Source: Phallusia mammillata (lineage: Eukaryota; Chordata; Ascidiacea; Phlebobranchia; Ascidiidae). From it: a stretch of DNA of 64,000 nucleotides. Positions within the stretch are counted from its first letter, which is position 1. Each line of letters begins with the position of its first letter. The DNA is taken from the NCBI GenBank assembly GCA_003260075.1, contig QLIY01000501.1:45077-109076 (forward strand). The letters are read 5' to 3'. A program made the position numbers and the translations under genes. The notes under the pieces were generated by a model that was not told the DNA's origin, made no database searches, and saw only the letters and a list, made by a program, of their open reading frames with translations. This document shows, piece after piece, positions 63,660 through 64,000 of this stretch.

Positions 63660-64000
63660 GCCATTCGTATTCGTCATTCGTATTCCAATGCATTCGAATA
63701 CAGGTTTTGGCACCTTCGTGCTGTATTCGAATGATTTTGGCTTTCGTTCGATAGTGCATGAATACAATTCGAATAGTTGAAGTTAACTTTTGAACCAACA
63801 ATTCATGAATACAAAAACTTGAGTAAATTTATTCGAATACAATTCGAATTGTTGTAGGTTTTTGCCAACCTAAGAATTTGCAAATTCGAATACACGATAT
63901 TTTTTACGAATACAATTCGAATTGTTGTCGGCCTTTGGCAAGGTAACAATTCGTAAAATCGAATACATGACTACATTTTTACGAATACAATTCGAATTGT
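63660..64000. repeat. ATTCGAAT-rich tandem array, open at right edge
   Basis: Repeated ACGAATACAATTCGAATTGT at about 72-base spacing (near 63836, 63908, 63980), preceded by ATTCGTATTCG words. ATTCGAAT is palindromic. It starts with CAGACATGGGGCC, which could be the left end of another hAT-like element whose right end is outside the window. Confidence 0.75.

Overview
This is a eukaryotic, AT-rich window with spliced genes, long introns and many short non-autonomous DNA transposons. An invertebrate chordate, most likely a solitary tunicate (ascidian), fits best. The reasons are a ZEB/Zfh1-type zinc-finger gene that reads like its vertebrate counterparts, very tight same-strand spacing of three unrelated genes with trans-splice-like acceptors just upstream of their starts (tunicates have spliced-leader operons), and two of those genes being intronless. 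The species is an inference; no sequence search was possible.

Layout. (1) 1-1404, minus strand: the first three coding exons of a DCAF7/WDR68-type WD40 gene, continuing off the left edge. (2) 1405-15974: a gap with no gene I can support. Its left part holds hAT-like elements and a fold-back element that is present twice; the right part is mostly unique sequence and may carry 5' exons and regulatory DNA of the next gene. (3) 15975-45423, plus strand: a ZEB-family (zfh1/ZEB1/ZEB2/SIP1) transcription factor. I chained 24 coding exons through compatible splice phases, giving about 1,418 codons plus an unresolved N-terminus. It has five N-terminal and three C-terminal zinc fingers and a PLDLS CtBP-binding motif, but no recognisable homeodomain. 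(4) 45424-50950: 3' UTR, then hAT-type elements including nested and back-to-back insertions with clear 8-bp target duplications. (5) 50951-61101, plus strand: a compact PDAP1 - SIN1/MAPKAP1 - AGMO (exon 1) cluster, present twice as about 5 kb near-identical copies joined at a single N. This looks more like two haplotypes placed in tandem than a real duplication. (6) 61102-64000: AGMO intron made of AT microsatellite, a hAT MITE, a degenerate tandem repeat, a 51-base G tract and an ATTCGAAT-rich array.

The most unusual features are: recurrent C or G homopolymer runs of about 10 or more bases sitting exactly between two copies of a direct repeat (seven clear cases); the rearranged ZEB protein (extra finger, AT-hook-like motif, apparent homeodomain loss); a SIN1 that ends right after its Ras-binding-like domain; and two different hAT elements inserted side by side with three copies of the same 8-bp target.

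The genes have separate jobs. ZEB is a DNA-binding repressor; DCAF7 is a WD40 scaffold; SIN1 is an mTORC2 subunit; PDAP1 is a small phosphoprotein; AGMO cleaves ether lipids. Only PDAP1, SIN1 and AGMO look co-transcribed.
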